From NCBI RefSeq assembly GCF_030116705.1, contig NZ_JAOTIK010000001.1, forward strand, positions 3,677,001 to 3,741,000: a stretch of 64,000 nucleotides of DNA, read 5' to 3'. Each line of letters begins with the position of its first letter. The stretch's first letter is position 1. Source of the DNA: Streptomyces sp. ML-6 (lineage in GTDB: Bacteria > Actinomycetota > Actinomycetes > Streptomycetales > Streptomycetaceae). Shown in pieces: positions 1-7,812 of this stretch. Made by a program: the position numbers and the translations under genes. The notes below the pieces were generated by a model. It searched no databases. It saw only the letters and a program-made list of their open reading frames with translations, and had not been told where the DNA came from.

Positions 1-431
1 CCGCGCGCCTGATCGTGACCGACCCCGCCAGCCATGAAGAGTGCGAGGTCGACATCTTCAAAGAGGCACTCTGGCGGCCACCCGTACACACCGAGCACGG
101 CTTGGTGCTGTCCCTCGAAGACGTCGTGGGCACGAAGGTCCGTGCCCTGGCCGACCGCGGACTCGCCAGGGACCTGATCGATGTGCAGGCCGCCACGGAC
201 CGTTGGAACCCCGTCGAACTCGAAGAACTCGGCCGGCGCCACGCCCGGGGCTCCTTCGACCTCAGCGAGCTCCAAGCTCGGCTGAGCGGAGCCGACTGGA
301 TCGACGACACGGAATTCGCCGCCTACGGACTCGACGAGGAGGCGATCGCCGGGCTGCGTCAGTGGGCACAGACCTGGGCCGACGACATCGGGGAACGACT
401 TCACGAGCTTGAGTCCCCGCACGAGGATTGA
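1..431 (+). CDS. AbiEii/AbiGii-type nucleotidyltransferase toxin family protein, 3' part
   Basis: The reading frame is open to the left edge, so the 5' end lies outside the window; the in-frame GTG at 15 is probably internal. The visible 140 or so residues include the pattern around EDVVGTKVRALADRG followed by ARDLIDVQAA, which is characteristic of the substrate-binding part of AbiEii-like minimal nucleotidyltransferases. The C-terminus is acidic and helical. Family members are usually the toxin half of type IV toxin-antitoxin or abortive-infection pairs; the catalytic GS...DxD region would be upstream and cannot be checked here. The partner gene, if present, should also be upstream, because a 360-bp non-coding gap follows. 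The family call is fairly secure, the biological role is inference. Confidence 0.75.
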   Translation, partial: ARLIVTDPASHEECEVDIFKEALWRPPVHTEHGLVLSLEDVVGTKVRALADRGLARDLIDVQAATDRWNPVELEELGRRHARGSFDLSELQARLSGADWIDDTEFAAYGLDEEAIAGLRQWAQTWADDIGERLHELESPHED

Positions 432-509
432 TGGTCCGACGATGCCGACTGCGCTGCAGGTTGCGGTGCGCGAGAGGGCTGATCGCCCCTCGGCCGTCGT
501 GCCCCCATC

Positions 510-647
510 CGTGCCCTTCGGAGCGGACAGCAACGGCCAAGTACGGCTCCCAAAAACCTCGCCGACCTCAACTGGACCGGTCAAACATGCAGGTCAGGAT
601 GGATTCACCAGTCCAAGCACCGCTGATTCCCAAGCTCGGAGCGCGAG
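510..647. repeat. Degenerate ~140-bp direct repeat, copy A
   Basis: This stretch matches 1839-1988 in the same order at four blocks: CGTGCCCTTCGG (510 / 1839), CAAGTACGG (538 / 1873), GCAGGTCAGG (589 / 1929), and a 24-bp perfect match at 624-647 / 1965-1988. Spacing between blocks differs by only a few bases, so the copies are collinear and decayed. They bracket the SMI1/KNR4 and Cys-rich genes, about 1.33 kb apart. It occupies most of the 432-793 gap. Confidence 0.7.
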
Positions 648-670
648 TTCGATTCTTGCCACCCGCTCCA
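621..670 (+). other. tRNA-Gly(CCC)-like 3' half (probable attachment-site remnant)
   Basis: From the anticodon loop TTCCCAA onward the sequence reads like the 3' half of a tRNA: a T arm GCGAG-TTCGATT-CTTGC (five pairs, one G-T), then CACCCGC, discriminator T and an encoded CCA ending at 670. The bases upstream cannot form the matching anticodon stem or the acceptor 5' strand, so this is not a whole tRNA. Integrases of actinomycete mobile elements commonly use exactly this part of a tRNA gene as att site, which is why I read it as an attL/attR scar. Confidence 0.6.
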
Positions 671-780
671 CGACGAAGGCCCTGGTCAGCGACCGGGACC
701 TTGCCTCATTGTCCCTGCCTCGGAGCCTGAAGAGATTCCCCCCGCCCGAAGGCGCCGGGTCGGTACGGCGCGCGTCGCAC

Positions 781-786
781 TAGCGT
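781..786 (+). promoter_or_regulatory. Possible -10 element for a leaderless transcript
   Basis: TAGCGT sits seven bases before the ATG at 794, the distance expected between a -10 hexamer and a transcription start at the A of the start codon. There is no ribosome site before 794, which fits a leaderless mRNA. No convincing -35 is visible, so this is tentative. Confidence 0.3.
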
Positions 787-793
787 GTCCCCC

Positions 794-1453
794 ATGGGTG
801 AGGACACGTGGACGGGAGTGCGGGAGCGGGTGCTCCGACTCTCCGAACGCTCCGGAGCGGATGAAGTCTTCGGGGCCCGGGGGCATGGCTTTCGCCTCAG
901 TCCGGTCATGAGCGAGGAACAACTCCAGGCGCTGGAGGCGGACCTGGGCTTGGGGCTGCCCGGGCAGTATCGGAGTTTCCTGCTTCATGTCGGAGGAGGG
1001 GGAGCCGGTCCCGACTACGGCCTGATGACACCGGTCTTGGGTGACAGCGGGTGGCAGTGGCGCGGCATCGGGCTCGCCTTCTCCCCACAGCCGACCACCG
1101 CCGAGTTCGCCGGACGGCCTTTCGTGGCCGAGGCGTTGCAAAGTGAGCTCGCCGCACTTGAGGCCCGGGAGCCCGAGAATGGGGCCTTTGCGACCGACGA
1201 GGAGTTCCGCCGCGCGTACGCGGCCTGGGATGCGCGCTACGAGGAGTTGTACAACGCGCAGGAGGCGGGCTCGGTGTTCCTCAGCGAGCAAGGATGCGGC
1301 TATGCATCGCTGTTGGTGATGACGGGTCCGCACCGAGGTGCCATCTGGGAGGATCTGAGGCCGATGGACCGAGGCATCGAGCCGACCGGGCATGACTTCG
1401 TCTCCTGGTACCGAAGTTGGCTCGAGCGCACCGAGCAACGACTCGAAACCTGA
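794..1453 (+). CDS. SMI1/KNR4 family protein
   Basis: A 219-residue soluble protein. The central part, with MSEEQLQALEADLGLGLPGQYRSF (quoted in pieces: a helix ending LEADLGLGLP then a short loop and a second helix), followed by a glycine-rich turn and GLMTPV, is the SMI1/KNR4 signature. In bacteria this superfamily mainly supplies immunity proteins against polymorphic or contact-dependent toxins, although many copies are orphans. No toxin gene is next to it; the nearest relevant gene is the AbiEii-type fragment at the left edge. The ATG at 794 was preferred over the in-frame GTG at 785 because a possible -10 lies just upstream. It lies inside a pair of direct repeats, consistent with horizontal acquisition. 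Confidence 0.8.
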   Translation: MGEDTWTGVRERVLRLSERSGADEVFGARGHGFRLSPVMSEEQLQALEADLGLGLPGQYRSFLLHVGGGGAGPDYGLMTPVLGDSGWQWRGIGLAFSPQPTTAEFAGRPFVAEALQSELAALEAREPENGAFATDEEFRRAYAAWDARYEELYNAQEAGSVFLSEQGCGYASLLVMTGPHRGAIWEDLRPMDRGIEPTGHDFVSWYRSWLERTEQRLET

Positions 1454-1466
1454 CGGAGTGAGGACC

Positions 1467-1784
1467 ATGCAGTACTGCGAACGTCATGAGATGCACAACT
1501 GCGCAGACTGTGCTCCGCACGCGCCCCGCGGCAGCGTACCCACGAGCGACTGGGACGACTGGCCGATGGCTGCGATCATCATCCATGCCAGCGGCAAGGC
1601 CCACCTTCCCGGCTGCCAGCACATCACCCCGGCCGACATCCGGCCACCCCGCTACGGCTGGGTGCTCGCCCCCTCGCCCGGAGCATGGCGCCGTCTCGCG
1701 CCCTCCAGCCCGCTCCGCGCCACCCAGGGCAACATCGAGCGGGCGGCCGTGAGCCGCTGCGAGAGTTGTGACGCGACGCAATAG
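1467..1784 (+). CDS. Hypothetical Cys/His-containing small protein
   Basis: A 105-residue protein I do not recognise. The N-terminus has CERHEMHNCADC and the C-terminus CESCD, so two Cys clusters could together bind one metal ion; a further Cys-His pair (GCQH) lies in the middle. The ATG at 1467 follows GGAGTGAGG and begins 13 bases after the SMI1/KNR4 stop, so the two are probably one transcript. A GTG at 1458 is an in-frame alternative. The middle phrase IIHASGKAHLPGCQHI resembles small uncharacterised Streptomyces proteins with a compact beta fold, but no function can be assigned. Confidence 0.6.
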   Translation: MQYCERHEMHNCADCAPHAPRGSVPTSDWDDWPMAAIIIHASGKAHLPGCQHITPADIRPPRYGWVLAPSPGAWRRLAPSSPLRATQGNIERAAVSRCESCDATQ

Positions 1785-1838
1785 GGATGTCGCCCGACTC
1801 CTTGGTCGGGAAGAACTGCCCGCTCAAGCTGAGCCGAC

Positions 1839-1988
1839 CGTGCCCTTCGGGGGCGGTGGACAGCGGTCGGGGCAAGTACGGCCGGATCACCGACTTGAGC
1901 CGCTATGAGCCACCTTGAGAGTGTTTCAGCAGGTCAGGTAGCTGACGATCCCACCGGGCAACGGTGATTCCCAAGCTCGGAGCGCGAG
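1839..1988. repeat. Degenerate ~140-bp direct repeat, copy B
   Basis: Partner of the repeat at 510-647. The perfect 24-bp core TGATTCCCAAGCTCGGAGCG... is at 1965-1988. After the core the tRNA T-loop and acceptor bases seen in copy A are lost, so only copy A keeps the tRNA-like end. Together with the hairpin at 2026 it fills most of the 1785-2174 gap. Confidence 0.7.
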
Positions 1989-2025
1989 GTGGAATCCAGC
2001 CCACGCCCACCCAGAACGCAGAACA

Positions 2026-2049
2026 CTCGGCTGGAAAAATCCAGCCGAG
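2026..2049. terminator. Hairpin with A-rich loop
   Basis: CTCGGCTGG and CCAGCCGAG form a nine-pair stem with loop AAAAAT. It lies between the rightward small-protein gene and the leftward gene ending at 2175, so it could terminate either transcript. There is no clear U tract. Confidence 0.5.
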
Positions 2050-2174
2050 CGTCTGACCGAACTACTGACAACAGCCACTGACCAGCCGGGTGTTACGCCT
2101 TCTTGAATCCGTCACCGGACGCGGGCCCGGGCGTCGGCCCGGGCATCCGGCGTGGTCTCCGGGCTGCCCTCAGG

Positions 2175-2774
2175 TCAGATCGTCGGCGTGTCGTCGACGA
2201 TCTCCTTGTGCGGCTCGACCACGAACTTCCAGCCCTCGCTGGGCTCCATGAACCGCACGCGGGTCGGGTAGATGTCCAGGGCGCGGCGGTCGCGGTTCTG
2301 GTTGTTCGTGTTCTTCCGCGCCCGGGCCGGCTCCTCGTACAGGTCGACCTTGACGTCCGGCACCGCGACGACTTCCTCGCTCCAGCGCTGAACGACCCCC
2401 GCACCGAACGCGTCCCGCGCGGCGGAGTAGAGCGAATCCAGGGACTCCTTGTTCCCGCTGGGCACGAAGAGGGCAAGGTTCAGGAGGACGCCGGCACTCT
2501 GGAGAACCTCGATCTCCTCCCCCTCCTTGTCGGCAATCCAGATCCCGGCCTCTTCGGCATTGTCCGGGAGGACGTGAATCTCCTCACCGAAAACCGTCCT
2601 CGCAGCGAAGGATCCTCCCTCGAAGTTTTTGCCCGGCTCCGTGAGAAAAGCCGGGGCATAGCAGTCGAGAGGAAGGTCGCCCGTCCCTGCCGAGACGAAG
2701 ATTTCGTCCTGGGGGCCCAAGCCCGAAATCTCCTCGGCCGTAAGACGTCGAGCCGTAACCTTCTCGGTGTTCAC
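2175..2774 (-). CDS. Hypothetical soluble protein
   Basis: A 199-residue acidic protein with no signal peptide or membrane segment and no motif I recognise. The ATG is preceded by AAAGGGG at good spacing. The sequence has many Glu/Asp patches, a run of beta-like segments, and a C-terminal part (WKFVVEPHKEIVDD) that ends the gene. Base composition is less GC-rich at its 5' end than in the flanking core genes, and it lies beside the direct-repeat scar and a gene-poor stretch, so it may belong to the same acquired segment. It stands alone; no operon partner is visible. Confidence 0.6.
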   Translation of the reverse strand: MNTEKVTARRLTAEEISGLGPQDEIFVSAGTGDLPLDCYAPAFLTEPGKNFEGGSFAARTVFGEEIHVLPDNAEEAGIWIADKEGEEIEVLQSAGVLLNLALFVPSGNKESLDSLYSAARDAFGAGVVQRWSEEVVAVPDVKVDLYEEPARARKNTNNQNRDRRALDIYPTRVRFMEPSEGWKFVVEPHKEIVDDTPTI

Positions 2775-4486
2775 GCCATTCCCCTTTTAGTCGCGGCGTC
2801 CTGTGAATTCATTGAAACTCTACCACGGAAATGATCAGCCACTTCCCATTAGGCATGGCTTCACATCTTGCGGCGACACGGGCCGACTTGCGAGCAATTC
2901 CTCCCGAATCACCGGAGAAGCGCAGCACTCATAGAGAAATTACGGAGGCGCCCAAGAGGCACCATCTCGCTTCGGCACCGTTCTCGGCGACGATACCGGT
3001 CGCCGAGGCCAAGCCGGTCGGACATCCGGGGCAAGGACCGCGCGAGCCGAGGGATGCCCGTAATCCTGAGGGGCAACGCAATCAGATGACGCATTTACAG
3101 CCCCCTGTGCCGCAGCCCGCTCCCCGACGCGCTCTCCCGCCCGCGAGGGTCGGCCGAGCGCCGGGGCGAGGAGAACGACTTCCCGCGCAGGCCCGCGTAC
3201 ACCGGTGTCAGGGTACGCAGATCCTTCGCGGGAAGCTCAGGTGTGTCTCCTGGCATCGTGGCTCCTCAAGATGTGCGAACAGCAACGGAACGCTGCGGGC
3301 ACGCTAGTACGTGCCACCGACAACCCGGACAGCGACGGCCGCCTCATCGCACCCTCCAACTACGAGTCCGGCGAGAACTGCCCCGTTCCCGGAGGCTCGC
3401 CGGCTCCTCCGGTGCCGGGAGTCGAGTGCTGATCAGCGCTCCTTGCCACGTGTGCCACGGCCTGCCGGTGGGGGTGGGCGAAGCGGTCGGGAGGACCAAC
3501 CTCTGCGCGCGTATCCGCGGCTCGGGAACGTACGCGGGACCGAGTGCCGGGTGGGTTCTCCCAAGCGGCGAACCATCCGGCGAGCGGGCGCGAGCACCGG
3601 ACCCCGGCGCAAGGCCACCGGTTCCTCGGAGCGCCTCGGCCCGCAGGCGCGGAGTCGCCCCCCTCCAGCGAACCCGACGCAACGGGTGGAGACGGCGACG
3701 GGGCGGGCCTCCCCGTCAGGAGGGCAGCGGGAGCCACGGTGCCCCGGGCGGCTCCGGTGCAGGTGGCCATGGCGATGCACCCGGTTCTTCGCAAAGTGGT
3801 GTGGAACAGCAGCCGATGGACCCCACGGCGGTCGACGAACGCATTACGGAGCTGGACGACCAGAAAGGGGGACAGGACCATGCCTCCAGGTCGGCACCTC
3901 TACCCGGACGGCCAAGGGGACACCGATCAGTGGTGTACTCCGGTCCGGTGCCGAGAAACCATTCACGGGCCACTGGCGCGACCCCGCCCACCTCAACAAT
4001 TTTCAAGCCGGTGAAATTCGAGGGTGGAACCATTGCGCCTATGCACCGGCTTCTTACCGACGCGCAGCACCCTCTGCGCATCGTATTCGCCGACCAGGCC
4101 CCCGGCCGATATCCGCAGGAAATGTTTCAACGGAAGCACATTTTCAGGAAATTCATCAGGACGAACCTGGATCTTGAGTGGGGAGATGACTCGAAGAGTA
4201 ATCCGTACGGGGCTCCGGAAGAACATTCCAGAGGGACAATTCAGGCCGATCGAATTTTCCGGAATTCGGTCCAGCGGCGAGCGTCGGCTCATCGTTTCCT
4301 TCCGCGCCCTGCACTCTCCCCACGCTGGTGTGCTGGAAGCTGCCTGGCAGGGGCCGGCCGGCGGCGCGCGGAATCTCGAACAGCCGACTGCGCCGCCGCA
4401 CGGTCCCGGCCCCGTCCGTCTGCGGAAGCCGGAACGGCCGGTTGCCCCTCCCCCAGGGCATCCGGGACGGTCGGTCAGGGGGTGTG
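2775..4486. other. 1.7-kb gene-poor stretch with broken coding signal
   Basis: No convincing full gene is visible. Short pieces have normal Streptomyces codon bias and then lose it: 3310-3432 on the plus strand (frame ending ...NYESGENC), about 3800-3880 in another frame (AVDERITELDDQ), and a 44-codon frame from ATG 3880 behind AAAGGGGG (HLYPDGQGDTDQW). These shift frame relative to each other, as in a decayed gene or a set of small fragments. Around 3990-4270 the sequence is markedly less GC-rich than the rest of the window. I read it as degraded, probably acquired, DNA rather than regulatory sequence. Confidence 0.4.
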
Positions 4487-5083
4487 TCAGTCCCGGGGAA
4501 TGTGGCTGCGGTGGTAGCCCAGTTCGAGGTAGCGGGTGCGGGTGCTCCAGGGGCCGAGGTCGGGGGTGTTGGCCAGGACGTCGTGCCACCGGTGGGCGTC
4601 GGGGGTGAGGGGCGGGGTGCCGGGGCGTTCGGTGCGGAGCCGGACTCCGGACCGGGCCTGGGGGTCGGGGACCGATTCCCACAGGCCCATCGAGAACATG
4701 CGGGCGATCTGGTTCACGGCGATGAAGCCGAACACGCCGGCCTCGGGGTCGGTGCGGTCCAGGCGCTCGGTGAGGGCGTGCCACAGGATGTACCCGTTCG
4801 GCGGCCGTACCTCGGGGCGGAAGCGGTACACGAGCCGCTCCAGCCTGATCGAGCCGATGTGCGGCAGCCGGGTCCGGTTGAGCGGGACGACCAGGGGTTC
4901 GCCGCCGGTCCAGGTCAGCGTCTGGTTGCGGCCCCGGTAGCCGGGCTCGCTGAAGAGGGTGACGTGGAGGTGTTCCCTGCGGTCGGGGCGGCGGTTGTGC
5001 AGCAGGCCCGCGCCGGTGACGGCGCCGCCCGCGGCGGCCAGGCCCAGTCCCGCCAGGAGGATTCTTCCGGTTCTGCGCTTCAT
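4487..5083 (-). CDS. Secreted protein with beta/gamma-crystallin-like segment
   Basis: A 198-residue exported protein. The N-terminus MKRRTGRILLAGLGLAAAGG is a typical basic-then-hydrophobic signal sequence. After the likely cleavage site, the segment VTLFSEPGYRGRNQTLTW resembles the Y/FxxxxY/FxG Greek-key motif of beta/gamma crystallins, which in bacteria often bind calcium. The rest is unassigned. I chose the ATG at 5083 because the signal sequence starts there; an in-frame ATG at 5101 and a GTG further upstream would add a non-signal extension. It is transcribed in the same direction as the deacetylase gene upstream, 133 bp away, so the two cell-surface proteins may be co-expressed. Confidence 0.6.
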   Translation of the reverse strand: MKRRTGRILLAGLGLAAAGGAVTGAGLLHNRRPDRREHLHVTLFSEPGYRGRNQTLTWTGGEPLVVPLNRTRLPHIGSIRLERLVYRFRPEVRPPNGYILWHALTERLDRTDPEAGVFGFIAVNQIARMFSMGLWESVPDPQARSGVRLRTERPGTPPLTPDAHRWHDVLANTPDLGPWSTRTRYLELGYHRSHIPRD

Positions 5084-5216
5084 CGCGACGTCGTGCTCCA
5101 TTCCCGAGGGGACGAGTACCTGAGCCGGGACGGGGCCCGGGGTGCGGGCGGACAGGCGCGGGGTGCACATGGGCCGGGCGGCCGACCGGCCAGGCGTGCG
5201 TGCGTACGGGCCCGGC

Positions 5217-5996
5217 TCACCGCACCGGGAAGCCGAAGGAGTACCCCTGCTGCCTCAGCCAGGGCAGGACCTCGCGCAGGGCGTCCAGGGTCTGGGAGCG
5301 GTCCCCTCCCGCGTCGTGGAAGAGGACGGTCGGCCCGTTGGTGATCTCGCGCTTGACGGTGGCCACCATGGTGGCCGCGCCGGGACGCTCGAAGTCCCTG
5401 CTGTCGACGTTCCAGCCCAGCGGTCGCATCCCCCGGGACGCGGCGAGCTTCCGGCTGTACGGGGTGAAGGCGCCGCCCGGGGCCCGGTAGTACTGGGGCC
5501 GGACGCCTCCGGACGCCTTGGTGATCATGCGTTCGGCGTCCAGGATCTGCTTGGCCTGGTACGCCTCGGACTTGGTGTCCATGGTGGTGTCGTGCGAGAC
5601 CGTGTGGTTGCACAGCCGGTGTCCGGCCGCCACGACCTTCTTGACCAGGTCCGGGTACGCCTGGGCCTGCGTGCCCACCATGCAGAACGTGGCCTTCACG
5701 TCGTTGTCCTCCAGGAGCTGCAGCACCTGCGGCGTCCAGTTCGGGTCCGGGCCGTCGTCGATGGTGATGTTGACGCCCCGGGGGCCGCGCTCCGAGGCGT
5801 GCGCGATGTCCGCCGCCACCTTCCTGACCTGCTCCTGGGACCGCCCGTCCGGCGCCGAGGCGCCCGCCTGCGGCGACCGGACTCCGGTGGTGTCGGCCTG
5901 CGCGGTCCACACCGAGGTGGCGGCGGCCAGCGCCGTGACCCCCAGCGCCGCCGCGAGGAGTCGGCTGTGCCAGCTCTTTCCCTTGTGCTTCGCCAC
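5217..5996 (-). CDS. Secreted polysaccharide deacetylase (CE4, NodB domain)
   Basis: A 259-residue exported CE4 esterase that should remove N-acetyl (or similar) groups from a cell-wall or extracellular polysaccharide. A signal peptide spans about residues 1-35. The NodB motifs are in order: ITIDDGPDPNW (motif 1, catalytic base and first metal Asp), NHTVSHDTT (motif 2, the two metal His), RAPGGAFTP (motif 3), WNVDSRDF (motif 4) and VLFHDAGG (motif 5 with the catalytic His). All key residues are present, so it should be active. GTG start, with AAAGGGG upstream. Natural substrate (peptidoglycan, chitin oligomers or other) cannot be read from the sequence. Confidence 0.93.
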   Translation of the reverse strand: MAKHKGKSWHSRLLAAALGVTALAAATSVWTAQADTTGVRSPQAGASAPDGRSQEQVRKVAADIAHASERGPRGVNITIDDGPDPNWTPQVLQLLEDNDVKATFCMVGTQAQAYPDLVKKVVAAGHRLCNHTVSHDTTMDTKSEAYQAKQILDAERMITKASGGVRPQYYRAPGGAFTPYSRKLAASRGMRPLGWNVDSRDFERPGAATMVATVKREITNGPTVLFHDAGGDRSQTLDALREVLPWLRQQGYSFGFPVR

Positions 5997-6237
5997 GTCC
6001 GCCCGCCCCTTTGCCGTTTCCGCCGATGCCCTGCCTGCCCTGCCCCCCTCAAGACAGGCGAATGTCCGTGCGGGATGCCTCTGTTACAAATCGCGGAAGG
6101 ATCCGCAGAGGACCGGCGACAAACGCAGAGGTCCCGCGACGAATCGGCCCACTGGGGGAAGGAAGCTCGGCGACCTGCCCTGCGCGGCGAGTCACCTCAG
6201 GTGGTACGGGTGCTCGCCGGGCGGGAAACGGCGTGGT

Positions 6238-6567
6238 TCAGCCACGGCGCGGACGGACGAGCACCCGGCGACGGGCGCGCAGGGTCTCCAGGACCGATCC
6301 GAGGGCGAACGACTGGAGCAGGGCGGAGAAGGCGACCCCGGCGGCCATGAACCAGACCGGCGACGCGTCGTTCCAGACCACCTGACCGACCGTCACCGTC
6401 ACCAGGGAGGTGGGGGCGGTGAGGAGGAACGGCCACACCCCCGCCATTCCGGGGTCCGAGAACAGCACGGCGGCCACCTCGAACACGACGGACGCGCCGA
6501 CGATTCCCAGATAGACGGCCGAAGCGGGGTTGGCGAAGGTCAGGCGGTACAAGGCACGAACGTTCAT
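6238..6567 (-). CDS. Small integral membrane protein (SCO4225-like family)
   Basis: A 109-residue protein with hydrophobic stretches at about residues 15-36, 43-65 and 70-92, followed by a strongly basic tail, giving three likely membrane spans. The start MNVRALYRLTFANPASA and the phrase WPFLLTAPTSLV match my memory of a small Streptomyces membrane family named after SCO4225; that match was not tested. Function is unknown. It lies between a deacetylase and a hydrolase gene, all leftward, but with gaps of over 100 bp on each side, so it is probably transcribed on its own. The ATG is preceded by GGGGGAT. Confidence 0.65.
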   Translation of the reverse strand: MNVRALYRLTFANPASAVYLGIVGASVVFEVAAVLFSDPGMAGVWPFLLTAPTSLVTVTVGQVVWNDASPVWFMAAGVAFSALLQSFALGSVLETLRARRRVLVRPRRG

Positions 6568-6697
6568 TGGATCCCCCCTGGAGTCGTGGTGTTCCCATGC
6601 TCCTGGCAGATCATGAATCGGTCGTGAGTATCCGTACCTGGATTCGAGTCGGTTCAGTTCGGTTCAGTTCGGTTAAGTTCGGTTCGATTCGGTTCGG

Positions 6698-7657
6698 TCA
6701 GGCGGTCGTGGGTTCGGGCCGGTCTCCCCCGGCATCGGTGGTGCGGGAGTCGGTCTCGGCCAGGAAGGCCAGCATGCGGGCGTTGACCAGGCCGGGGTGG
6801 TCGATCTGGGGGCCGTGGCCGGTGGCGGCGATGATCTCGGCCCGGGCGCCGGGGATCAGGCGCGGGACGCGTTCCAGTTGGCGCCGGGGGTGGAGCAGCA
6901 GGCTGCGCCTGCCCATGACCAGGTGGAACGGCGTCCGGATGGTGGCCAGTTGCTCGTCGGTCAGGGGGAGGGGGGAGGGGCGTCGGATGCGGAAGGCCCG
7001 TACGCCGGAGCGGATCATCGCGCGCAGTTCCGGCACGACGAGGACCGGCTGTTCCAGCCAGGCCGCCAGTCGGGGGCGCAGGGCCTTGGGGGCGGAGGTG
7101 GCGAAGAGGCTGGCGAAGATCCAGACGAAGAAGCGCAGGCCGACCTTCTCCAGGCCGCCCGGGTCGAGGGCGGTGACGGAGGCGAGCCTTCCGGGGCGCA
7201 GGTGGGCCTGGTTGATGACGAGCCAGCCGCCGTAGGAGGAGCCGACGAGGTGGACCCGGTCCAGGCCGAGGGCGTCGAGGGCCTCGTCCATCCACTGCGC
7301 GGCGCGCTCCGGCTGCCACATGGGTTCCCGGTGCACGCTGCGGCCGGGGTCGCCGGGGGTGTCGAGGGCGTAGACGGGGCGCTCGGCACCGAGCGCCCGG
7401 GTGTTGGGGTACCACTGCGCGGAGCAGCCGCCGGACCCGTGGATCAGGACGACCGGGGTGCGGGCCTCGACGGCCGGGTCGGTGGAGCCGTAGCGGTAGA
7501 CGTGCGTGGTGCCGAAGGAGGTCTCGACGTCCGTCTCGGAACGGGCCGGCGCGCCGAGCGCGTAGACGGCGTCGCAGGCGGCGAAGTACCGGTCGCGCAG
7601 GGCGTCGTTGACGTAGCGGCCGATGTCTCGGCGGGCGCGGGTGGTGTTCTCGGGCAT
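6698..7657 (-). CDS. Alpha/beta-fold hydrolase
   Basis: A 319-residue alpha/beta hydrolase. HGSGGC (residues about 72-77) is the oxyanion-hole HGxGG element, VGSSYGGW (about 138-145) is the nucleophile elbow with Ser as nucleophile, and GHGPQIDHP near the C-terminus supplies the catalytic His. The substrate cannot be inferred. The ATG at 7657 lies behind GGAGGTG; a longer frame to 7738 would run through the operators. It is divergent from the TetR gene at 7813, with two copies of a TGATAC dyad in between, so it is very likely the regulator's direct target, repressed until a small ligand, perhaps its substrate, is present. Confidence 0.88.
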   Translation of the reverse strand: MPENTTRARRDIGRYVNDALRDRYFAACDAVYALGAPARSETDVETSFGTTHVYRYGSTDPAVEARTPVVLIHGSGGCSAQWYPNTRALGAERPVYALDTPGDPGRSVHREPMWQPERAAQWMDEALDALGLDRVHLVGSSYGGWLVINQAHLRPGRLASVTALDPGGLEKVGLRFFVWIFASLFATSAPKALRPRLAAWLEQPVLVVPELRAMIRSGVRAFRIRRPSPLPLTDEQLATIRTPFHLVMGRRSLLLHPRRQLERVPRLIPGARAEIIAATGHGPQIDHPGLVNARMLAFLAETDSRTTDAGGDRPEPTTA

Positions 7658-7718
7658 GGGGCGGCACCTCCGTTGAGGACCCGTTGGGGAACCGCCGGGA
7701 ACCAGTCCCTCGCGGTAG

Positions 7719-7756
7719 TGATACGACCGTACCATCATGTTGATACGGCGGTATCA
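7719..7756. promoter_or_regulatory. Twin TetR operators (TGATAC-N4-GTATCA)
   Basis: TGATACGGCGGTATCA at 7741-7756 is a perfect 6+6 dyad with a four-base spacer. A second, imperfect copy TGATACGACCGTACCA is at 7719-7734. They are 22 bp apart, about two helical turns, in the 155-bp gap between the hydrolase and TetR starts. This arrangement is typical of TetR autoregulation with cooperative binding. Confidence 0.7.
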
Positions 7757-7812
7757 TGAAGGGGCCCCGGCATCCGGAGCGCGGGCACGACCGAGGGGTG
7801 GAGACACGAGAC

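Noticed and set aside
621..670. Complete tRNA-Gly gene
   Set aside because: Only the 3' half from the anticodon loop is present; acceptor 5' strand, D arm and anticodon 5' stem are absent.
3993..5168. 391-codon minus-strand frame over the crystallin-like gene
   Set aside because: Pro/Arg-rich, in the wrong frame relative to the gene at 4487-5083 with its signal peptide.
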